From positions 1-64,000 of the forward strand of contig NZ_JADEXU010000013.1 of NCBI RefSeq assembly GCF_015206895.1: a stretch of DNA of 64,000 nucleotides, read 5' to 3'. The notes under the pieces were generated by a model. That model was not told where the DNA came from, did not search any database, and saw only the letters and a list, made by a program, of their open reading frames with translations. This document shows positions 1-9,172 of this stretch, piece by piece. Position 1 is the first letter of the stretch. Each line of letters starts with the position of its first letter. This stretch comes from Nostoc sp. LEGE 12450 (GTDB lineage Bacteria; Cyanobacteriota; Cyanobacteriia; Cyanobacteriales; Nostocaceae). Position numbers and translations under genes: made by a program.

Positions 1-55
1 GGGGAATGGGGAATTATTGAACAAGTCTCCCCCCTCTTCCTTGTCTCTTCTTTAT

Positions 56-113
56 TCCCAATGCCCTATTCCCAATGCTCAATACCCAATGCCCTATCCC
101 CAATGCCCTAAAA
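56..113. repeat. short tandem repeat tract
   Basis: Four imperfect copies of a roughly 14-nt unit CCCAATGCCCTAT(T/C) lie just beyond the 3' end of purS and overlap its last few bases. Such tracts are common between genes in Nostoc-type genomes. Similar tracts recur near 2445, 13890 and 24850. No other function is visible. Confidence 0.75.
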
Positions 114-386
114 GACTCCCGTTTGGGTTTCGACCTCAATCAACTCAAAGCGGTAATTTTCAATCACGGGATTTGCTAGCATTTGGTCACAAATGCGATC
201 GAGGTCTTGACGCGCTTTCTTTTCCTCAGTCGAGGTAATGGTGAGTTCAATGTACTTGCCAATCCGCACCTGGTCAACGTTATCGTATCCCAGTTGCTGA
301 AGACCGGATTGTACAGCCACACCAGCAGGGTCTAAGACTGAAGGACGAAGTGTCACAAAAATTTTGGCTAGATACTTGGTTTGCAC
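108..386 (-). CDS. purS: phosphoribosylformylglycinamidine synthase subunit PurS
   Basis: PurS is the small subunit of the three-part FGAM synthase (PurS-PurQ-PurL) in cytosolic de novo purine synthesis. It bridges the glutaminase and the synthetase. The 92-residue length and the family pattern are clear: an N-terminal strand (KIFVTLRPSVLDPAG), the stretch ending LGYDNVDQVRIGKYIEL, then a helix rich in charged residues and a C-terminal strand with the YRFELIEV segment. The start at 386 gives the normal family length. purQ, often the next gene, would have to lie past the left edge, because only a repeat tract separates purS from the edge. The gene is divergent from the Fur-family gene at 530. 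Confidence 0.93.
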   Translation of the reverse strand: MQTKYLAKIFVTLRPSVLDPAGVAVQSGLQQLGYDNVDQVRIGKYIELTITSTEEKKARQDLDRICDQMLANPVIENYRFELIEVETQTGVF

Positions 387-529
387 GGCTTTTGCTGAAT
401 GCTGCGATCGCTATACTATAACTTTCTGTTCCAACTGAGTGAAAATAAGATTACGAAGCAGTTAAAGTTAATTGATTAATTAGCCCATCTAACAGCTTCA
501 ACTACAGTGGCATATTTAAATAATTGTCT

Positions 530-934
530 ATGAGAGCTATACGCACCCGCAGTCAAGAGCGTATTTTCAACCTACTGAAAACCATCAAAAAAGGCATTTC
601 CGCCCAGGACATTTACGTAGAATTACGTAATACAAATCAGAGTATGGGTTTAGCAACAGTTTACCGTTCTTTAGAAGCTTTAAAACTCGAAGGCATAGTA
701 CAAGTACGGAATTTGGCTAATGGTGAAGCCCTCTATAGCCTAGCCCAGCAAGACAAACATCACCTTACCTGCTTGCAATGCGGTGTTTCAATTCCGATTC
801 ATCAATGCCCCGTGCATGATTTAGAAGAGCAGTTAGAATCTAGCCATAAGTTTAAAGTTTTTTACCACACCCTAGAGTTTTTTGGATTATGCAGCCAATG
901 CCAAGTAAATCAAGCTACTGCAACTGGTCAATAA
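530..934 (+). CDS. zur: Fur-family metalloregulator, Zur (FurB) type
   Basis: A DNA-binding repressor of about 134 residues. An N-terminal winged helix (MRAIRTRSQERIFNLLK onward, with the recognition segment GLATVYRSLEALKLEG) is followed by a dimerization/metal domain with HHLTCLQCG and GLCSQCQ, the two CxxC pairs of the structural zinc site. The sequence resembles the cyanobacterial FurB/Zur group, which represses zinc-uptake genes, more than FurA or PerR; that assignment is from memory of the family, not a search. A TTG six bases upstream (524) could also serve as start, but ATG at 530 gives the usual N-terminus. It lies divergently from purS with an AT-rich 140-nt promoter region between them. 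Confidence 0.85.
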   Translation: MRAIRTRSQERIFNLLKTIKKGISAQDIYVELRNTNQSMGLATVYRSLEALKLEGIVQVRNLANGEALYSLAQQDKHHLTCLQCGVSIPIHQCPVHDLEEQLESSHKFKVFYHTLEFFGLCSQCQVNQATATGQ

Positions 935-989
935 TCATACCAATCCTATGAGAGTAATAAAGCGTGTTTTACTTCAATGATGTTGAAAA

Positions 990-1220
990 ATGAAGGTCAA
1001 AAGACAAAGAATTACTGCTGAAGAATTGTTGAGTAGATATGCTGCTGGAGAGCGAGATTTCACGAGATTCATTGAGGACTCCCGTGAAGGATTGATCAGA
1101 GGTCTTGACCTCAGTAACATCAATCTGGAGGCTTCCATCCTCATTATTGACCTTAGTGGTGCTATTTTGAGGAATGACTTCGATAATGCCGATTTTAGCG
1201 AAGTTAACCTCTATGGGTAG
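990..1220 (+). CDS. short pentapeptide-repeat protein, probably truncated
   Basis: A 76-residue protein. The N-terminal half (ITAEELLSRYAAGERDF) is the usual lead-in of cyanobacterial pentapeptide-repeat proteins. It is followed by about five A(D/N)LXX-type repeats (GLDLSNINLEAS, LSGAILRNDFDNADFSEVNL) and then a stop. Family members usually carry many more repeats forming a right-handed beta-helix, so this copy looks cut short after NLYG. No function can be assigned. A palindromic intergenic repeat follows about 50 nt downstream and may relate to the truncation. Confidence 0.6.
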   Translation: MKVKRQRITAEELLSRYAAGERDFTRFIEDSREGLIRGLDLSNINLEASILIIDLSGAILRNDFDNADFSEVNLYG

Positions 1221-1273
1221 AATTCTCAGGAAGAATAGCTGAAAAAGTTTGTCAGTAGATAATTGTGATTGTC

Positions 1274-1300
1274 TCGTTCCCAGTCTGAGACTGGAAACGA
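1274..1300. repeat. palindromic intergenic repeat
   Basis: Arms TCGTTCCCAGTCT and AGACTGGAAACGA pair with one mismatch around a single G. It could fold as a hairpin on either strand but has no T-run, so it looks like a dispersed palindromic element rather than a classic terminator. Confidence 0.6.
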
Positions 1301-1358
1301 AGTTTGAAAAGGGTTTTAAACTTAAGTTAATACTAATGTCACTCCCAACTCTTCATTC

Positions 1359-2366
1359 TTAACTAGAGCGGTTATTTTCTAACCCTGGTATTTGCTTAGA
1401 AAACAACTCATTAGAGTCAACCTGACCATTTGAGATAACGGAACGCATACCTTCAAAAGCAGCAGGAATGGTGCGCGGATCTATAAATAAGACCTTGCTG
1501 CTATCGCTTCTGCCAATTGTCGCGCCCATATCCAGATAGCCCAAAGCAAACAGAACTTCCACTGCTTTATTAGCATTGGGATTAGTCTGGAGCTTTTGGG
1601 CAATAATGTCTGCTGATTCTGCGATCGCCTGCGCTTTCAAAACTTGCTGCTGACGTTCAGCTTGAGACTTCAAAATGATCGCCTTTTGTTCGGCTTCCGC
1701 TTGCAGAATTGTCGATTTTTGACGAGCTTCCGCATCCAGGAGTTGCGCGTCAGCTTTACCTCTGGCGCTATTGACAGCAGCTTCGCGTTCCCCCTCAGAA
1801 GTTAAAATTGCTGCCCGTTTGCGTCGTTCTGCCGACATTTGCAATTCCATCGATTCTCGCACTGCCTGAGATGGAATAATATCTCGCAGTTCTACCCGTG
1901 TAACTTTCACTCCCCAAGGATCGGTAGCAACGTCCAAATCCCGTAGCAAAAGTTCACTAATGTGAGAACGAGCAGTAAAAGTTTGATCCAACTCCAGTTG
2001 CCCCATTTCAGCGCGAATTTGAGTTAGCACCATATTTATCATTGCAGCTTGGAGATTTTCTACCTTGTACCAGGCTTTTTCCATATCCACGATGCGCCAG
2101 TAGAACACTGCATCTACCTCAATGCCAACATTGTCGCGGGTGATACACTGTTGTGGAGGAATATCTAAGACTTTTTCGCGGATAGTTTCTTTGTAGACAA
2201 TTTTATCTATGAAAGGAAAGATCACGTTTAGTCCTGGTTCCAGTTTTTTGTTATAACTACCCAATCTTTCCACCAAAGCTTCATTGCCCTGATTGACGAC
2301 TTTCACAGATCCTGCGACGGCAGAACCACCAAGGGCTAAAAGTACGAGCAAAAAAAACTGTTCCAT
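1359..2366 (-). CDS. SPFH/band-7 (stomatin/paraslipin-like) membrane protein
   Basis: A 335-residue SPFH protein. Such proteins form large membrane-anchored oligomeric cages in detergent-resistant microdomains and often regulate membrane proteases. An N-terminal membrane anchor (residues 1-20) precedes the band-7 domain with [20 protein letters not shown] and [15 protein letters not shown] long Ala/Glu-rich coiled coil follows at about 180-260 ([35 protein letters not shown]). The C-terminal tail resembles that of the paraslipin (SLP-2) branch. The gene lies about 100 nt downstream of an NfeD gene on the same strand, the classic SPFH-NfeD pairing, so the two probably act together at the membrane. 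The link to cyanobacterial prohibitin-like proteins is inference. Confidence 0.92.
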   Translation of the reverse strand: MEQFFLLVLLALGGSAVAGSVKVVNQGNEALVERLGSYNKKLEPGLNVIFPFIDKIVYKETIREKVLDIPPQQCITRDNVGIEVDAVFYWRIVDMEKAWYKVENLQAAMINMVLTQIRAEMGQLELDQTFTARSHISELLLRDLDVATDPWGVKVTRVELRDIIPSQAVRESMELQMSAERRKRAAILTSEGEREAAVNSARGKADAQLLDAEARQKSTILQAEAEQKAIILKSQAERQQQVLKAQAIAESADIIAQKLQTNPNANKAVEVLFALGYLDMGATIGRSDSSKVLFIDPRTIPAAFEGMRSVISNGQVDSNELFSKQIPGLENNRSS

Positions 2367-2465
2367 TGTGAATCTCCTGATTTTTTAAGTATTAAATGTT
2401 AAAGAGAGTAGGAAATGGACGAGATGGGGAAATAAAGAAAATAACCAATTCCCCATTCCCAATAA

Positions 2466-2900
2466 CTAAGAATTCAACAAATTTTCTGGTATCACAATCA
2501 AAGTAGTACCCTCTCTCCTAACCACATAAACTCTTTGATGGGGTGCTACAGTAAATTTGTCATCATCACATCGTGCTTGCCAGGAATTTCCCTCATACAA
2601 TACCCGCCCTGTTTTACCAGGCGGAATTTCTGTTAAAGTTTCGGCTATGACTGCATCCTGAATTTTCGATTTGCGTCGTCGTGGTTGCAAAAACCGACGA
2701 GAAAGCACGATTAGAAATGTGGAAAGTAATAGCCAAACTACAACTTGCAACCATACATTTCCCAAACCCACTCCAGACAGCAGCGCCACCACAAAAGCGC
2801 TAATTCCCATCATGAAGGCGACAAACGCCGATGGTAAGAACAGTTCCATGAGACACAAAACTGCTCCCGCCAGAAGCCAGATTAAGGTCAAACTTGGCAT
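2466..2900 (-). CDS. NfeD-like membrane protein
   Basis: A 144-residue short-form NfeD protein. Three or four closely packed hydrophobic segments occupy residues 5-65, starting MPSLTLIWLLAGAVLCLMEL. After the basic linker RRFLQPRRRKSK comes an OB-fold-like domain containing PGKTGRVLYEGNSWQARCDD and the closing VYVVRREGTTLIVIPE. The N-terminal ClpP-like protease domain of long NfeD proteins is absent, as is usual for this subfamily. It is first in a two-gene unit with the SPFH gene. NfeD OB domains are thought to bind their SPFH partner. The gap to that partner holds a CCCCATTCCCAAT repeat. Confidence 0.9.
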   Translation of the reverse strand: MPSLTLIWLLAGAVLCLMELFLPSAFVAFMMGISAFVVALLSGVGLGNVWLQVVVWLLLSTFLIVLSRRFLQPRRRKSKIQDAVIAETLTEIPPGKTGRVLYEGNSWQARCDDDKFTVAPHQRVYVVRREGTTLIVIPENLLNS

Positions 2901-3133
2901 AGTGCCATCCTAGACTCTACATTGACGTAAATCCATTTCTACGATTAGATACAGCCAGACGTAAGTTATTTACAGAAATCAAAACTTGGTCTTTTTACCA
3001 ATAATTTTGATTACTTTCAGTAACCAGGTGTAGCTAGCGGTACACGAATCCAGTCTATTCTAGCCTTCAAGCCATTGCCAGCTAAATGTAATCGAAATTC
3101 ATGAGTTGATTAGTTTTTTAAATTTATAGTTTT

Positions 3134-5134
3134 ATGATTTCTACTCAACTGACAATTTATTGTATAAATCCAGGCTGTAATAGCCCCATTAATCCTATTG
3201 GAGATCGTGTTTGTGCAAGTTGCCAAACTCCCTTAGTTCAACGTTATCTTTGGGCTACTGGCTCATTGTCTGCTCAAATTACACCAGGCACCAAAGTAGC
3301 AGACAGATATGGAGTAATTACTCGCCAGATTTGGCTGGATACTCAACCAGGACTACCACCAGATGTCCCTGAAGAATTACCAAAGGAAGTAATTCCTTAT
3401 CTACGGTTATATCAAGAACGGTTACATCTGCCCCAAGCTTATGGGTTTGCTAGTGATGGTGAGAAAGATACAACTGATATCTTATTATTGGAAAATGCGC
3501 CAATAGATGACACAGGAAATATCTATCCAACTATTGTTGAGGCTTGGGAGCAAGCAACGGCGGTACGACAAGTTTATTGGCTGTGGCAAATTCTTCAACT
3601 TTGGAAACCTTTATCAGAATTAGGACTTAGCCGCAGTTTATTGGTAGTAGACAACTTGAGAGTCCAAGGTTGGTGTGTGCGACTGTTAGAACTCTACCAA
3701 ACACCAGAAGATGAGAAGCTGAGTTTAAAAAATCTGGGGGAGTGTTGGCAGTTTTGGGTAGCTTCTGCAAAGACATCAGTAGCTAAAGGGTTGCAGAACA
3801 TAGTCCAGGATATGTGTGAAACGGAAATTGAGTTGGATGATGTTGCTACTCAACTCAATGGTTTATTACTAGCATCTGCGGCAGAATTGCCACTAGTTTT
3901 GAAGGTGGCAGGTTCTACAGATATTGGCCCAATCATGGCGCAAAATGAAGACGCTTGCTACCCGAATACTTTGAATGACTTAGATGAGCCTTTATTCTCC
4001 CACTTGTCAATTGTTTGCGATGGCATTGGTGGGCACGAAGGCGGCGAGGTTGCCAGTAGATTGGCAGTGCAGTCTGTAAAGTTGCAAATTCGCGCCTTAC
4101 TTGCGGAGGTTACAGAACAAGCTGTACTTGTATCACCAGAGTTATTACAGGAACAATTAGAAGCAAGCTTACGGGTGGTAAATAATGTGATTTGTGCCCG
4201 CAATAACGAACAAAAACGTCAAGGTAAAGAACGCATGGCTACAACCATTGTCATGGCGTTGCAAGTTCCACAACGAGTACACACAAGTACTGGGTGGCAA
4301 TCAAATAATACCCATGAACTTTACTTGGCTAATGTTGGCGATAGCCGTGCCTATTGGATTACTCGCAACTATTGTCAGCTACTCACAGTAGATGATGATG
4401 TGGCGACGCGAGAAGTCCGCTTTGCCAAAAGTTTGTATAGAAAAGCATTAATAAGAACAGACGCTACTGCCTTAACTCAAGCCTTGGGGACAAGAAATGC
4501 AGAATCTTTACGTCTCAAGATTCAGCGATTTATTGTGGAAGAAGATGGCATATTACTACTGTGTTCTGATGGTTTAAGTGATAATGACAGGGTGGAACAA
4601 TATTGGCAAGATTATGCAATACCCGTGTTAAAAGGCCAGATGACAGTTGAAGATGCTGTACGCAACTGGATTAATTTGGCAAACGAAAAAAATGGGCGTG
4701 ATAATACGTCAGTTGTTCTCACTTATTGCCGGGTTTCTCCCGAATACATAGTACCTGTGACTCCGGCGTTGCCAGAAGAGATCATAGAAGCAGAGATACA
4801 AGAAGAACAAGAGGAATTAGAGGAATTAGAGGAAGAAGAGGAATTAATTTCCTTCACAGAAAGTTCGCAAACTTTGCTAGATTTGGATCTAGATTTGGAT
4901 CTAGATTTAGATACTTCAGAGGAATCAGTTACAAGCCCAGAAATTCCACCAACCTTAATTACAAAACCTAATCGGGGTAAACGCTTGGTAATGCTGGGGG
5001 GAATATTGGCGTTGCTTGTAGGAGGTACAAGTTTAGGATTATTTGCTTGGTGGCAAATTAATCTTCAAGGATTCCAGCAAATGTGTCGGCAACTTCCTCA
5101 AAAAGTGCAGCAATCGTGTCCACCTAGTAATTAG
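3134..5134 (+). CDS. membrane-anchored PP2C-family protein phosphatase with N-terminal zinc ribbon
   Basis: A 666-residue Ser/Thr phosphatase. Residues 1-35 form a zinc ribbon (Cys10, Cys15, Cys27, Cys30). Residues about 36-250 look like a decayed kinase-fold region with no visible catalytic motifs. Residues about 257-530 are a PP2C domain with the metal-binding motifs GSTDIGPIMAQNEDACYP, VCDGIGGHEGGEVAS, ANVGDSRAYW, LLLCSDGLSDN and GRDNTSVVLTY; all key acidic residues are present. A low-complexity acidic stretch and an LD repeat (about 545-595) lead to one transmembrane helix (about 616-638) and a short Cys-containing tail. The catalytic domain therefore faces the cytosol. It probably opposes Ser/Thr kinases; no kinase gene is next to it. 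The pseudokinase reading is inference from position and general look only. Confidence 0.88.
   Translation: MISTQLTIYCINPGCNSPINPIGDRVCASCQTPLVQRYLWATGSLSAQITPGTKVADRYGVITRQIWLDTQPGLPPDVPEELPKEVIPYLRLYQERLHLPQAYGFASDGEKDTTDILLLENAPIDDTGNIYPTIVEAWEQATAVRQVYWLWQILQLWKPLSELGLSRSLLVVDNLRVQGWCVRLLELYQTPEDEKLSLKNLGECWQFWVASAKTSVAKGLQNIVQDMCETEIELDDVATQLNGLLLASAAELPLVLKVAGSTDIGPIMAQNEDACYPNTLNDLDEPLFSHLSIVCDGIGGHEGGEVASRLAVQSVKLQIRALLAEVTEQAVLVSPELLQEQLEASLRVVNNVICARNNEQKRQGKERMATTIVMALQVPQRVHTSTGWQSNNTHELYLANVGDSRAYWITRNYCQLLTVDDDVATREVRFAKSLYRKALIRTDATALTQALGTRNAESLRLKIQRFIVEEDGILLLCSDGLSDNDRVEQYWQDYAIPVLKGQMTVEDAVRNWINLANEKNGRDNTSVVLTYCRVSPEYIVPVTPALPEEIIEAEIQEEQEELEELEEEEELISFTESSQTLLDLDLDLDLDLDTSEESVTSPEIPPTLITKPNRGKRLVMLGGILALLVGGTSLGLFAWWQINLQGFQQMCRQLPQKVQQSCPPSN
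4798..4916 (+). repeat. low-complexity coding repeat (acidic tract, then LD repeat)
   Basis: Inside the PP2C gene, GAGGAATTA-type units encode a Glu-rich tract and GATTTGGATCTA units encode alternating Leu-Asp. The repeat is in frame, lies between the catalytic domain and the membrane helix, and is likely a length-variable linker. Confidence 0.7.
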
Positions 5135-5274
5135 CTTACTGATTTGAGAACAATAAATGTTTACTCAAATCTTTATCACGGATTAGCATCGCTCTTCAGA
5201 TAGTCACAGAAAAATACAATGGTTTCCTCTTTTATCTTCTGGTGAATTCATGATACTACACTGTGCTTGAAGAA

Positions 5275-5388
5275 GAATTCAGAAGTCAGAATTAAGATGC
5301 TCGTAAGCGTTGCACTATAAGCTTTTTCGGTAACAATCTATTCTGTTAGCGGATAGCTAAGGTTTAGCCCATTCTGACTCCTGAATTC
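5275..5388. repeat. widely spaced inverted repeat
   Basis: GAATTCAGAAGTCAGAAT (5275-5292) and ATTCTGACTCCTGAATTC (5371-5388) are reverse complements at 17 of 18 positions. They flank 78 nt in the gap between the convergent PP2C and rubrerythrin genes. This is a cyanobacterial dispersed repeat with no clear function. Confidence 0.6.
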
Positions 5389-5407
5389 TGTTGCGATAAA
5401 TAATCGA

Positions 5408-5440
5408 AAACGCGAAGTATCCTTAAGACGCTTCGCGTTT
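5408..5440 (-). terminator. rho-independent terminator of the rubrerythrin gene
   Basis: Perfect 10-nt arms AAACGCGAAG and CTTCGCGTTT flank a 13-nt loop. Read on the minus strand the stem runs into TTTTCGATTA. It lies 35 nt past the rubrerythrin stop and could also serve the convergent PP2C gene. Confidence 0.65.
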
Positions 5441-5474
5441 ATATGCTAAAAAGAGTGCCTAATTAATTGTCGTC

Positions 5475-6188
5475 CTAAGCTGCAACTTTTTCCTCAAATG
5501 GCTTAAAAGTTTTTTTGCTAGCGCCGCAAATCGGACATTCCCAATCATCAGGAATTTCTTCAAAAGGTGTACCAGGTGCAATCCCAGAATCGGGATCGCC
5601 AGCAACAGGATCGTAAATCATACTGCATTGTCTACAAATCCATTTACGAGTTTTAGGATCTTCACCTGCAACTCTGGTTGCTGTTTGTCCTCCATTTAAT
5701 ACTTCTAAGGCTTCAGCATAGCGATCGGCGTGGTAATTTTCGATGAATTTTAACAAGCCAAAACGGTGTGCAGCTTCTCGAAATGTGTTGGCATGATCTG
5801 TAGATTCTTTAACTTGTTTGAGAAATTCTTCTGCCGCAGGATTGTCGCGATCGCGTTGAGCATCGGCAGCAAACTCTGGATACATTGTAGTATATTCATA
5901 AGTCTCGCCTTCAATTGCCAAAGATAAACAGCGAGATATAATTTCTCGTTTTTGTTCATCAGTTAAAGCAGCCGCATTTTCTACCACAAGTTCTGGATGC
6001 AGCAACTTAAAATGTGCAAAAGCGTGTTCGGTTTCTTGATCTGCGGTTTCTTTAAAAAGTTTCGCCAAGTCTGTAAACCCAAGTTGACGGGCTACGTCAG
6101 CAAAAAACAGATACTTGCGATTTGCCATCGATTCACCACCGAAGGCAGCTTCTAAGTTTTGAAGTGTAGTAAAGTTGGACAAATCCAT
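5475..6188 (-). CDS. rbrA: rubrerythrin (diiron peroxidase with C-terminal rubredoxin)
   Basis: A 237-residue cytosolic non-heme iron protein that reduces hydrogen peroxide. The N-terminal ferritin-like four-helix domain (about 1-150) supplies Glu/His diiron ligands in patterns such as [27 protein letters not shown] and [14 protein letters not shown]. The C-terminal rubredoxin domain has two CxxC pairs, WICRQC (about 184/187) and WECPIC (about 217/220). The length and order match the RbrA of heterocystous cyanobacteria, where it helps protect nitrogenase-containing cells from peroxide. It is a single-gene transcript with a 400-nt upstream region containing an inverted repeat. The symbol rests on family resemblance. 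Confidence 0.93.
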   Translation of the reverse strand: MDLSNFTTLQNLEAAFGGESMANRKYLFFADVARQLGFTDLAKLFKETADQETEHAFAHFKLLHPELVVENAAALTDEQKREIISRCLSLAIEGETYEYTTMYPEFAADAQRDRDNPAAEEFLKQVKESTDHANTFREAAHRFGLLKFIENYHADRYAEALEVLNGGQTATRVAGEDPKTRKWICRQCSMIYDPVAGDPDSGIAPGTPFEEIPDDWECPICGASKKTFKPFEEKVAA

Positions 6189-6259
6189 AATTTTGGATGA
6201 GAGGGAAGTGATATTTAGTACGAAAACACAGACTCTACAACCGGATAGATGAGCCGTTA

Positions 6260-6289
6260 TTTGTATAAGCTAGAAACGGTTTATACAAA
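6260..6289. promoter_or_regulatory. inverted repeat upstream of rubrerythrin
   Basis: TTTGTATAA (6260-6268) and TTATACAAA (6281-6289) are perfect 9-nt arms with a 12-nt spacer, about 70-100 nt upstream of the rubrerythrin start. They could be an operator (the gene family is often peroxide-regulated) or a hairpin. They do not match the PerR consensus. The rest of the gap 6189-6589 shows no coding signal. Confidence 0.35.
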
Positions 6290-6589
6290 CTTTTTCAGCC
6301 CAGATTTAGCAATCCGTTTTGTTAGCTGCACTGGGACAATTATATTCGAGTAAAAAGCTCGAATGAATTGGAGTAGCAGTCTAATTTTCGCCTACCCTAA
6401 CAGGACTAGCAATGCCCAGGTTACTAGCTGAGGTTTTGAAACGGAGAATATCGCGTTTATGAGGCAATACGCTTGGGTTAAGGGCTACTGGCAAAAATTT
6501 TGAGTTTTTGAGACGCGATAAATCGCCGTCTCTACAAGTGTTTTGGTCTTATCTGACTGGATTGGTTTATGAGGAGAGCTTTAACTATA

Positions 6590-7351
6590 TCAGGCGATTC
6601 CACCGTTTACACGGATATTTTGCCCTGTGATCCATCTGGCTTCATCGCTAGCGAGAAACGCTACTACATCGGCGATTTCTTGCACATCTCCCAGTTTCCC
6701 AAAAGCAGCCATTTGGGCCAAACGATCTATCTGTTCTTGGGTTTTGCCTTCTTGGAATAGTTCTGTATTGGTAGGGCCAGGAGAAATAACATTAACTGCG
6801 ATCGCTTTTGCACCCAATTCTTTAGCTAATACTCGCGTGATTTGTTCAACAGCACCTTTCGTTCCTACATAGGCACTATAAGTTGGCAGCATCATCACCG
6901 TAGTTGATGACGAAAAATTGATAATCCGTCCGCCTTCTGATAGGTGTTGCGCGGCTTGTTGGCAAGCAAAAAAAGTACCTTTGACGTTAATAGCAAAAAT
7001 CGCATCGAAATCTTCTTCACTCACCTGAGTAATTGGTTTATAGAAGGCGATTCCGGCATTGTTGACCAAAATATCAACTTTACCAAAACGCTCAAGTGTT
7101 TGCTCAAATAGGCGTTGGATGTCGGGTACTTTGCTAATATCGGCTTGGATAGCGATCGCTTCTACTCCCAACTTTTCAATTTCTGCAACAACTTCCTGTG
7201 CTTTGGCTGCATTACCCGCATAGTTGACAACAATAGATGCGCCGTTACCAGCTAATTTTAGTGCGTAGGCGTAGCCCGTCGAAGACATCGCTCGTCCAAT
7301 TCCCCGCGATGCACCAGTGATAATTGCAACTTTCCCTGATAAAGATGCCAT
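6590..7351 (-). CDS. SDR-family NAD(P)-dependent oxidoreductase (FabG-like)
   Basis: A 253-residue classical short-chain dehydrogenase. It has the cofactor loop TGASRGIGRA (13-22), the NNAG motif near residue 97, a catalytic Ser in NFSSST and the YxxxK motif in YVGTK near 160-166; it ends with the usual ITGQNIRVNGG segment. It resembles 3-oxoacyl-ACP reductase-like enzymes (glucose dehydrogenase/FabG group) and the substrate is unknown. An oddity sits directly after the cofactor loop, where residues MSSTGYAY replace the usual short join (GIGRAIALKLA in relatives). This is encoded by a 29-nt dispersed repeat (7263-7291) inserted in frame. Whether the enzyme tolerates it is unknown, but the rest of the frame is intact. 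Confidence 0.9.
   Translation of the reverse strand: MASLSGKVAIITGASRGIGRAMSSTGYAYALKLAGNGASIVVNYAGNAAKAQEVVAEIEKLGVEAIAIQADISKVPDIQRLFEQTLERFGKVDILVNNAGIAFYKPITQVSEEDFDAIFAINVKGTFFACQQAAQHLSEGGRIINFSSSTTVMMLPTYSAYVGTKGAVEQITRVLAKELGAKAIAVNVISPGPTNTELFQEGKTQEQIDRLAQMAAFGKLGDVQEIADVVAFLASDEARWITGQNIRVNGGIA
7263..7291 (-). repeat. 29-nt dispersed repeat inserted in frame in the SDR gene
   Basis: On the minus strand it begins GCGATGTCTTCGA and ends CGGGCTACGCCTACGC. It matches the copy at 25629-25657 at all but two or three positions, and more loosely the intergenic copy at 11560. It adds 8 codons. Confidence 0.75.
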
Positions 7352-7518
7352 AGATTAATCTAGTTTTATTTTGGTTCACCAAGGTGATTATCTGTTGTTA
7401 AAGTACTACACCAAGGTTAAATTTTGTCATTTGTCATTTGGTTATTAATCTCATGTCCTCAACTTGCCCAATCCTTAGTAGAGACGAGATTAATCACGTC
7501 TCTACCCACTCCCCTTAA

Positions 7519-8829
7519 TTAAGATTCTGGAACGATCGCAGCACCATCTCTAAGATTGATCAACCCTGAGATAATAACTTTATCTTCTGGTTGTAATCCT
7601 TCAAGAACTTGGTAATTATTATCTTTGATTTCGCCTAGCTTCACGCGCTTTTGTCGAGCTACTTGTTGAGATACACCTTGGGGAGATGTTTCGGTTTCAA
7701 CTACATAAACAAAAGTGTCGCCACCTACACGAGTCATTGCTGTTGTGGGGATTAAAATTCCGGGGCGCTGATTCCAAAATAATCTAGCCCTTACCAATTG
7801 ATCTGCACGTAGCTGACCGTTAGGATTGTCAAAAAGTGCTTTGATAAGTATCCCTTGTGTTTCGTTATTAGCAGTAGGCGCAATGAAAAATACCCTACTT
7901 CTACCCAGCTTTTGACCTTGTGTATTCATCACCTCCACTGGCATTCCCTTACGCAATTGCGGCCCTTGCTGTAGTGGCACAGAGATGTTGACTTCTAAAG
8001 GCCGATTTTGTGTGAGATTAACTAATTGTGTGGAAGTATTAACTAAATCACCTACTTTCACAGCAATGTTGCCAACAGTGCCACTAAAGGGAGCGGTAAT
8101 TTTGTCAGACAGGATTTGTTGTGTTTGAGTATTTACATTAGCTTGCTGCAACGTTTTTTCAGCCTGCAATATATTGGCTCTTTGGGCTTGAATCCTGGAA
8201 TCAATTGCATCAAGACTAGTTTTAGCATTGGCAAGTCGATCAGCAAACTGATTGCGAGTCTGTCGAGACACGGCTCCTTGTTCAGCTAAAATGGAATACT
8301 TTTCGTAGGTTTGCTGATACAATTGCACATTCTCAACGTATGATGCTCGTTGGGCTTCTAGAGATTTCAGTACAGTGCGGGCAGTTTCCAGTTGCAATAA
8401 AAATGCTTGAGGCGCAGCATTGTTAGGAGCGATCGCTGCTTGTGATGTACGATCTACTTGGATAATTGCCGTTCCTTCGGCTACTGGATCTCCCGATTTC
8501 ACAAATATTTGGGTAACTTGGCCCTGAATCCTCGGCTGGAGGATGACTGATCGCTGGGATTTTAAGCTAGCAATAAAATCTGAACTTTCCTCAATTATGC
8601 CGCTTTGTACTGTGGATACTTTGACTCTTACCCCTTGAGGTTGAGCGTTAGTAGTTGAAGGCGCTGAATTTTGCGGAGTGAGCAAACGCCAAACGAGAGC
8701 TGTTCCGCCCCCTAACAATAGTAGTGCTGCTAAAAATAACCAAAGCCACCGCCGTTTTCCAGAAGGTGGCTCAAATGAGGTTTGTGGAGCTTTTTCTCCA
8801 AAATCAGTTTGAGGCTCAGGGGATGTCAT
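7519..8829 (-). CDS. HlyD/RND-type periplasmic adaptor (membrane fusion protein)
   Basis: A 436-residue adaptor that links an inner-membrane pump to an outer-membrane channel. It has a Pro-rich cytosolic start, one membrane helix (about 29-50, WLWLFLAALLLLGGGTALVW) and a biotinyl-lipoyl half-motif (VILQPRIQGQVTQIFVKSGD). A long helical hairpin (about 145-235) follows, then the second lipoyl half (ITAPFSGTVGNIAVKVGDLV) and a beta-barrel/membrane-proximal domain ending LQPEDKVIISGLINLRDGA. The family is the RND (AcrA/MexA) adaptor group. No pump or channel gene lies next to it in this window: downstream is the SDR gene and upstream a 340-nt gap. It is therefore an orphan adaptor or is served by pumps elsewhere. 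Confidence 0.9.
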   Translation of the reverse strand: MTSPEPQTDFGEKAPQTSFEPPSGKRRWLWLFLAALLLLGGGTALVWRLLTPQNSAPSTTNAQPQGVRVKVSTVQSGIIEESSDFIASLKSQRSVILQPRIQGQVTQIFVKSGDPVAEGTAIIQVDRTSQAAIAPNNAAPQAFLLQLETARTVLKSLEAQRASYVENVQLYQQTYEKYSILAEQGAVSRQTRNQFADRLANAKTSLDAIDSRIQAQRANILQAEKTLQQANVNTQTQQILSDKITAPFSGTVGNIAVKVGDLVNTSTQLVNLTQNRPLEVNISVPLQQGPQLRKGMPVEVMNTQGQKLGRSRVFFIAPTANNETQGILIKALFDNPNGQLRADQLVRARLFWNQRPGILIPTTAMTRVGGDTFVYVVETETSPQGVSQQVARQKRVKLGEIKDNNYQVLEGLQPEDKVIISGLINLRDGAAIVPES

Positions 8830-9172
8830 GGCTTATGAGGATAAGGAACAAATTAACTAGAATTCAATCAAAATTTCATCTGTTTATCTTGAAATTACTG
8901 ATTTAGCATGAGGTTTTGTGGCAAATTATGTGTTACCCCATCCAAATATACAGTTTTGATGATTCTGTCTTAATCTACCGAAAGGTTAATCCCTAATCTT
9001 TCATCCACTTATAGTAATGGAAAAGGTTTGGTGAGGCTGGCATAGCCGTAATTGCACCGCACAAAGTCGGTTAGTTCCGTGAGTCAATAATATTAAGTTA
9101 GTTAATTACATAGCTAGTTGACCGTAGCTCAATCACTTTAGAGTATTTATAGCCAAGCTTCCGATTATAAAA
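8830..9172. other. intergenic gap, nothing recognised
   Basis: An AT-rich 343-nt stretch between the adaptor gene start and the methyltransferase stop. No ORF, hairpin with T-run or RNA gene was recognised. It should carry the promoter of the adaptor gene. Confidence 0.5.
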
